From Pedobacter mucosus (GTDB lineage Bacteria; Bacteroidota; Bacteroidia; Sphingobacteriales; Sphingobacteriaceae), in the NCBI RefSeq assembly GCF_022200785.1, contig NZ_CP087585.1, positions 3,596,001 through 3,660,000 of the forward strand: a stretch of 64,000 nt of DNA, read 5' to 3'. The translations under genes were made by a program, and so were the position numbers. The notes beneath the pieces are model-generated. The model had not been told where the DNA came from. It saw only the letters and a program-made list of their open reading frames with translations, and made no database searches. Shown here piece by piece: positions 52,676 to 61,600 of the stretch (positions are counted from its first letter, which is position 1; each line of letters begins with the position of its first letter).

Positions 52676-55600
52676 TTACCTAATTAATGTAATTGTACCT
52701 TTTCTTCTAGAATCACTACCATCATTGAAGGTTATTTCCACCATATAAACGTATACTCCGATTGGCTGATTTACACCTTTAAAAGTTCCGTCCCATCCGT
52801 TAGCAAAATTATCGGATTGGAAGATTAATTGGCCCCATTGCGTAAACACACTCATTTTAGCGCTAGCAATTGTATTTCCATAGATCAAGAAGATATCATT
52901 CTTTCCGTCATTATTTGGTGTAAATGTGTTCGGAATATAAACTGCATTTCCTAAAGGATTAGTTGCTTTACCAGTGGCTGAACCATTTGCACTAGTTTGG
53001 CAATCGATCTGACCTTTAGCCCTTACAAGAATGCTTACACTTTGATCAGGTTTCATACCTGCTACTAAGTAAGTTGTACCAGTTGATCCAGTTGTTGGGC
53101 TTACCCACGTTAAGCCATTATCTTGCGAAACTTCGTAAGCGGTAGCACCTGCAATTGCAGCCCAAGCAAATGTTACACTGGTTGGCGTTGTTGTTTGTAC
53201 TACTACTGAAGGCTTCTCTAATATTGGAAGAACATTAACGGTAACACCTGTTCTTGTTGGACTTGCACAACCGCCTAAAGCTATTGCTTCAACATAGTAA
53301 ACTGTTGTAGCAGTTAAGTTTGGTGTAGTAAAAGTTATACCTTCAGCTAATACCGGGCCACTAGAGCTTGCTGCATACCATCTGTAGATTAATCCAGTAA
53401 CTGGATTGTTTACTGTCAATATTGTTGAGCTTCCTGCGCAAATTGTTCCATTTGCAGCTGTTACTGATGCTGGTGCAACAGGCACTGGAAGTGCAATTAC
53501 ATTAACCGGTGTTCTAGATACTGATGTACAAGATCCATTTGCGCCACCAACATAATAGGTAGTGTTTGTATTAGCCACTGGAGTTGTAAAGGTTGTTCCC
53601 GTTCCAACTGGTGTTCCGCCTGTTGCTGCTGTATACCAATTATATACTACACCAATTTGAGGATTTGTAACAGTTAAAATAGCTGAACTTCCTGTACATA
53701 CACTTACCGATGTTGAAGCGACGGTAGGTACTGTTGGTTTCGCATTAACAGTAACAGTTGCTTTAACTCGTCCACTATTGCTGCTACAACCTGCTGTTCC
53801 GATTGCAAGGATATAATAATCTGTTGTTGTAGCTAAAGTTGCTACAGTAAATGTTGTACCTGTGAATAATAAATTACCCCCAGTTGCTGCATTATACCAT
53901 TCATAAGTAACACCAGCTTGAGCATTGGTAATTGTTAGTGTGGCTCCATCACCTGCACATATCCCTCCATTTGGAACAGATACTACTGGGTTATTTGGTA
54001 ATGCATTTACTGTTATGGCAACAGCTCTTGCTGTTGAAGCGTTATTTTCACATTTATTGTCACCCTTAACAGTTACATAATAAGTTGTACTTGCAGTTAA
54101 TATTGGTGTAGTAAAACTTGAACCCGTAAATACAACTGTATTTAAGCTTGCATCACTATACCAAGTGAATATTGGATTAGTAACTGTTGTGCTCGTTGCG
54201 GTTAATGTTGCTGCTGCACTTGCACAAATTGAAGTTGAGCCTGTTACCGTAATATCCGTTGCAACCGCAATTGGATTTACTGTAACGGTTACTATCTTCG
54301 CACCAGAAGCTGTGTTCTCACATTTGTTAGTCCCTTTAACCGTTACATAATAAGTAGTGGTTGCAGTTAATACAGGAGTCGTAAAGGTTGGTCCCATAAA
54401 TGCAATACTTGTTAATGAAGCATCTGTATACCAAGTAAATATCGGATTAGTAACTGTGGTAGAACTTGCACTTAATACGGCTGTACCAGAACCACATATT
54501 TTTGCCGGAGCAGGTATTGTGATATCTAATGCAACTGCAACTGCATTTACAATAACGGTTACAACTTTTGCATTCGCAGCTGAGCTTTCACATCTGTTAT
54601 CACCTTTTACAGTAAGGTAATATCTAGTTAATGCGGTTAACGCGGGCGTGTTAAAAGTTACGCCTGTAAATACCGGTGTTGTTAAGGCTGCATCACTATA
54701 CCAGGTAAATACTGGGTTAGTAACTGTTGTAGAGCTTGCAACTAAACTAGCTGATGACCCTGAACAAATGGTTGCATCTGCTGCAGTTACATCACTTGGT
54801 GAAGCGATTGGATTGACTACTATATTAATCACTTTCGCTGTAGCAGCACTATTTTCACATTTATTATCTCCTTTAACAGTAACATAATAAGTTGTACTAG
54901 TAGCCAATATAGGTGTAGTAAATACTGCGCCTACAAAAGCCACATTAGATAAAGCTGCATTAGAATACCAAGTAAATACTGGGTTAGTAACCGTTGTACT
55001 ACTTGCTGTTAGTACCGCAGCTGATCCTCCACATATATTTGTTGATCCATTGACAACAATATCACTTGCCACTGCTATTGGATTAACTTTAATGGTAACT
55101 ACCGCAGCATTTGCTGCTGTGTTTTCACATTTGTTAGCACCCTTAACTGTTACATAATAAGTAGTTGTCGTTGTTAATACTGGTGTAGTAAATATTGGGC
55201 CAGTAAATGCAACACTTGTTAGGGAAGCATCTCTATACCAAGTGAATATTGGACTAGTGACAGTTGTTGAACTAGCGTTGATAACTGCTGTACCTGACCC
55301 ACACACTATAACTGGTGTTGATAAGGTAATGTCAGATGCTAATGCAGCAGGATTAACATTTACAGTTACGATTTTCACGGTGATACTTGAGTTTTCACAT
55401 TTATTATCGCCCTTAACTGTTACATAGTATTTAGTTGTTGCATTTAATATTGGAGTAACAAACGATGTACCTACATAAGCAACCGAAGTTAATGCAGCAT
55501 TATTATACCAAGTAAATGTTGGGTTTGTTACTGTTGTTGTACTTGCTACCAAAGTGGTACCAGATCCTGAGCAGATGGTCGCATCAGCAGCTGCAATATC

Positions 55601-58600
55601 AGCAGCTGTAGAAACCGGACTAACTGTTATAGTTATTATTCTGGCAGTTCCTGGTGCATTTTCACATTTATTGTCACCCTTAACAGTTACATAAAAAGTT
55701 GTATTTGTTGTTAGAGGTGGCGTTGTATAAGTAGCCCCAATGAAACTCACATTAGTTAATGCAGCATCACTATACCAAGTAAATATTGGATTAGTTACTG
55801 TTGGAGATGTTGCACTTAATACAGCGGATGATCCTGCGCATACTACTGTGCTTCCATTTAGAATAATATCAGTAGAGATGGCTAATGGGTTAACCGTTAT
55901 AGTAACTGCTTTAGCATCTGCAGCTGTATTTTCACATTTATTTGCTCCTTTAACACTTACATAGAAAGTTGTTGTCGTTGTTAATCCAGTTACGGTAAAA
56001 GTTGGACCAGTAAATACCACACTTGTTAAAGATGCATCACTGTACCAAGTAAATAGTGGTTGCGTTACAGTTGTACTCGAAGCCATTAACATTACGGTAG
56101 AACCTGAACAGATTTGAGCATTGCTAACTGTAATATCTGCCGCAACAGCGATCTCCTTCACTGTTACCGTAACAACCTTCGCATTTGCTGGTAAATTTTC
56201 ACATTTATTATCTCCTTTTACGGTTACATAATAAGTTGTATTTGAAGTTAAAGTAGGTGTAGTGAAGCTAGCACCAATATGAGCTACCGTAGTTAAGTTT
56301 GCATTGCTATACCAGGTAAATATCGGATTGATAACTGTTGTGGTAGAAGCAGACAAATCAGTTGTCGATCCTTTACAAATCGATGTTATGCCGCTTGTAG
56401 TTATATCTAAATCAGTAGCTAATGGATTAACCGTAATGGTAATCGATTTTGCTGTAGCAGCAGTGTTCTCACATTTATTATCTCCTTTAACCGTTACATA
56501 ATAGGTTGTTGTTGCAGTAAGTACTGGAGTAGTAAAACTAGTTCCTGTAAATGCTATTGTGGTTAAAGCAGCATCACTGTACCATGTAAATATTGGATTA
56601 GTTACTGTTGTGCTTGTTGCAGTTAAAGTAACCGACGAGCCACCGCAAACGGTACTTGTCCCTGCTAAATTAATATCAGTAGGAACAGCAATCGGATTTA
56701 CTGTTACGGTAACTTCTTTTGCATTACCTGGTGTATTTGCGCATTTATTTGTTCCACTAACTGTTACAAAATATTTAGTGGTTACTGCGATGGCTGGTGT
56801 ATTAAACACTGCACCAACAAAGGCAACTTGTGTTAAAGCGGCGTTAGTATACCAGGTAAAAACTGGGTTAGTAACTGTTGAACTGGTCGCTGTAAGTATT
56901 GTTGTACCTGAAGCACATAATGATGTTGTTCCAGTTACTGTTAAATCTGTAGGATCTGCAAATGGATTCACAATAATAGAAACAACGGCACGGGTTGAGT
57001 TTGAACAACCTGTTCCACTCACCGCTTCAACATAATAACTATATGTTCCTGCTGATAGCGACGTTGGTGTTGTAAAGCTACTGTTATTTGTTACCAACAT
57101 GTTTCCGCCAATAGCTGCATCATACCAGTTATAAACTACTCCTGCAACTGCCTGTACACTTAAAGTAGCAGGTGAGCCAATACAAGTTGTAGCTGGGTTA
57201 GTAGTTGATGGAATTGGTGCTGCAGGTGGCGCTAAAATTGTTACCACTACTTCAGTTCCTAAAGTTTCACAACCATTAGCCGTTGCCCTTACTGAATAAG
57301 TATAAGCTCCAGCAGATAAAGCTGGATCTGTTAAAAATGTTGCACCGTCTTTTCCAGTTTGATATGTTGTTCCTAAATACCATTTGTAAATGATATTCGC
57401 TTGTGGATTCTGAACACTTAAGGTTGCGGAAGCACCTTGACAAGCACTTGCTGTTACTGCAGTTAATATAGGCTTAGCGATTACTCTTTGTGCGTAATCT
57501 AGATTAACAGATGTTAATGCACCTAAAATACCTGAGCTTAATCTCAATTCTACCCCGTCAAATCTACTAGTTGGTACAAAAGTTAAGATGGCAGATGTTC
57601 CACCTGCTAACAATTTTAAGCTAATTAATGGGTTAGATATAGAAACCGCATCGTTATTACTAGTTGTACCTTGGAAAGTTGTTACGGTTAAGTTTGGCAA
57701 CACAGCTAAGGAAAGCAATGCACCAGGATTAGAAATTTTTATCGTTAAGGCATCACCAACATTTGATAAACCTGTAAAACCTACTTGGTGATAAGCAGAA
57801 GCTCCTAATAATCCTACTGGGATTACTAAACTAGATCCTGTGTTAATGTCATTATCGACTGCAAATGTTGGGTTATAAACACCCCCTAACAAACCTAAAC
57901 CAGTAAAACCGCTAGCAACTGTAGTAGTGGCAGCTCCACATGGAGTAGTTTCTGGTGTTCCTGGAGGAACAACAGTAACCGTTACTGTTGCTCTACTAGT
58001 TGCTGTACAACCACCTAAAATAGTAGCTTCAACATAATACGTTGTTGTCGCATTTAATGGTGGCGTTACAAAAGTTTCACCTGTAAATACTGGAACTATT
58101 CCGTTTGCAGTAGTATACCAGTTAATGGTTGCACCTGTTGTACTAGAAGTTGCTTTCAACTCTGCAACAGATCCTCTGCTAATGGTGATTGACGGTGGCG
58201 TAATCACCGGAACATCAATTGTTCCTAATGTGATTTTGCCTTCTGTTCTTGTTGATGAAGTACCACAACTATTTACCGCAGATACAAAATAACTTGTATT
58301 TGCAGTAACTAAAGGTGTTACAAAAGTATCTCCTGTAAACAATACAGTTGTAGAAATTGCACTGCTATACCAGTTGTAAGTGGTTCCTGCAATTGGATTT
58401 TTAACTTGGAATGTAACTGATGTATTTGGACATGTATTAACGGATGCAGAAAGTAAATCTGGTGTTACTGGCGCAGGATTGGTAGTTACAGTTACTAATG
58501 TTTTGTAGCTTACACAACCAGATGCAGAAACTGCTGCAACATAAAATTTAGTATCACCGGTTAAAATTGGTGTAGTAAATATGATACCGTCTTTACCTGT

Positions 58601-61600
58601 TAAGTAAGTACCAGTAGCATCATACCATTTATAGGTTAAGCTAGCGGAAGGATTACTTACTTCAATTTGTGTAGTTTGACCAACACAAGCTGTAACATTT
58701 GCAGATTTTACCGTTGGCGCAACTAATATGCGTTGTGCATAGTTTAAATTGATCGATGTTAAAGCGCCTAATATGCCTGAGTTCAACCTTACTTCTACCC
58801 CATCAAAAACATTAGTTGGAACAAAAGTGATCAAAGCTTGCGTATTACCGCTTAACAATTGAATATTTAATAAGCCACTATTTAACAACCTTGAATCCCC
58901 ATTGCTGTTGGTTCCAACATAAGTGGTAATTGCTGCGTTTCCTAATAATGAAAGAGACAATAGTTTTCCAGGTGATGAGACTAAAACACGTACCGTGTCA
59001 CCGATTTGACTTAATGAACCAAAACCAACTCTTTGGTAAACTGATGCTGCAAGTGCACCAACTGGCATTACCAATGAAGATGCTGTTTGGGTATCATTAT
59101 CAATTGCTAATGCAGGGTTAAATACACCTGATAATAATGCAACACCTGTAACACCGTTAACCTGTGTAGTTGCTGCCTCGCATGGAACCGGATTTGGAGT
59201 ATTACCATCAACTGTGATCGTAACCTGAACACGGCTTGCAGATGTACAGCCATTGGTAGAAACCGATGCTACAAAATAGGTTGTAGTAATTAATAATGGC
59301 GGTGTTACATAAGTAGAACCTACATAAACCGGTGTTGTTGAAGTATTAGAAGTATACCAATTGAAGGTATTGGTTGCATCTAAAGAACTAGCAGTTAAAA
59401 TTGCAGTTTGTCCAGCACTTACTGTTGATGAACTTGCAGTTACAACTGGTAAAACCGGACGAGGGTTAACAGAAACGGCTGCAGCAGCACGAACTGCACT
59501 TGTGCAGTTTCCTTGAGAAGCCTCAACATAGTAAGTCGTTGCAGTTGTTAATATCGGAGTTGAAAATACCGGACCTGTGAATAGTAAGGTTCCGGATGTT
59601 GCTGCATCATACCATTTGTAAGTTACTGCAGCATCTGGATTAGCAACCGATAAAGTTGCTGATGATCCTTCACATACATTGGCGATGGTTGCCAATACTG
59701 GTGTTGGAAGTGCTGGTGTAACTGTTATAGTTACAGGCACTCTTGTTAAGTTAGCACAGGTTCCTTTGCTAATTTGAATATAATATGTAGTTGAAGTAGA
59801 TAAAACAGGAGTGGTAAATGTTTCGCCAGTGGCTAATTGTGTACCACCAGTTGCTGCATCGTACCATGCTAATGTTGTACCGCCGTTTGCTGTTGCAGTT
59901 AAAGTTGCCGTACTACCAGCGCAAATGGTTTGCGCACCTGCTGTAATTGTTGGTCTAGGATAAATTACTGTTGCTCCGTATATATCTAAACTAGTAACAG
60001 CGGTAACTAAAGCACCGAAACTTACTCGAACTCTATCGTAAGCACCTCCTGCCAATATAGTTGCTGCGAAACGGCTACCAGAAAGTAGTTGAAGATTTAA
60101 TAATGATGAATTTAATTGAACCGTTCTAACCACTGTAGAACCATTCATTACATTTAAAGTAACATTACCTAAGGCAGTTAAATCTAATAAACCACCCGGT
60201 AAAGCTAAGTCTAAACGAAGACTATCTGTAGCAGTTCCAACTGTTGGAAATATTAATTGCTGATAACCAGATGCACCAACACCCACAGAAAGAGATATTC
60301 TTGTAAAGTTATTAGGATTAGCATCGGTAGAATTTCCTGCGTCAGTAATTCCGCATAAAACACAAAGTCCGGTTATTCCTGAATTTTGTGAATTAGCTGC
60401 ATTACAATCAGCACCACCACCATTTATTATTACTGTAACAGTTACTGGTACACGTGTTACACTTTTACAACCGTTAGCATTTGTAGTTTCTACATAATAA
60501 ATTGTTGTTGCTGATAATACTGGAGTAGTAAATGAATTACCAGACCCCACTTGGTTTCCTCCTGTATTAGCATCGTACCATTGTATGGTATTTCCAGCAT
60601 CAGCGGTAGCAAGTAAAGTAGTAGACTGACCTGCATTAATTACTTGACTATTTGTAGTAACTGTTGCTAAAGTTGCTGATGGATTGATTGAAACGGTAAC
60701 AGCAACTCTCGAACTAACTGCTGTTCCTGAAATCGCTTCTACATAAAATACGGTAGATGAAGATACAGCTGGAGTTATAAAAGTACCGTTGTTACCAGTT
60801 ACTAATGGTGTACTACCAGTAGAGGCGTACCAGTTATAGGTAACACCCGACAGTAAATTGCTTACACTTAATGTTGCAGAACTTCCAGCACAAACTGTTG
60901 CCGAGGCAACTATTGGATCACCAACTGTTACCGTTAAGCTGTATGCAGTTGTTGCTTTATTTCCATTTGCATCCGTTGCTGTTAAAGAAATAGTAAAAGT
61001 TCCACCTAATGTTGGTGTTCCTGTAATTTCTCTTGTTGCAGTATTAAAATTTAATCCCGGAGGAAGATTTGTGGCTAAGTAAGTATATGGAGCAGTTCCG
61101 CCTACTACTGCTGGCAAAGTTTGAGGTGCATAAGGTGAGCCTACTATACCATTTGGTAAAGTTGCGCCTGGCAATGATAACACACCAATTATTTTAAGTG
61201 CATAAGTATTACTTGCTTTTCTACCTTCGCTATCTGTGGCAGTTACACCAATAGAATAATTTCCGGCCTGCGTAGGTGTTCCAGAAACTTCTCTTGTGCT
61301 TTGGTTATAAGATAATCCAGCAGGAAGATTACTTGCTACGTATGTATATGGGCCAACACCACCAAGTGCTGAAGGCAAGGTTTGAGTAGTGTAAACTGTC
61401 CCTTCTGTTCCATCAGGCAAAATTGCTCCAGGTAGTGAAAAAGGATCAATAACTATGATTGAATAATTATTAGTTGCTGTTCTTCCATCAGCATCGGTAA
61501 CCGTTACTGGTACCGAAAATGTTCCTGATTGTGTAGGTATTCCTGTGATTGCCCTAGTTGCAGGATCGAAGGTTAATCCTGGAGGAAGACCTGTAGTTGA

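Noticed and set aside
54010..56960. CRISPR-like regular repetition
   Set aside because: The 270-bp period is coding, whole units are similar without unique spacers, and the frame is open throughout.
54165..57035. Several plus-strand open frames of 60-158 codons within the giant gene
   Set aside because: They recur at the 270-bp repeat period and are antisense to conserved coding units; they are by-products of the repeated Thr/Val codons.
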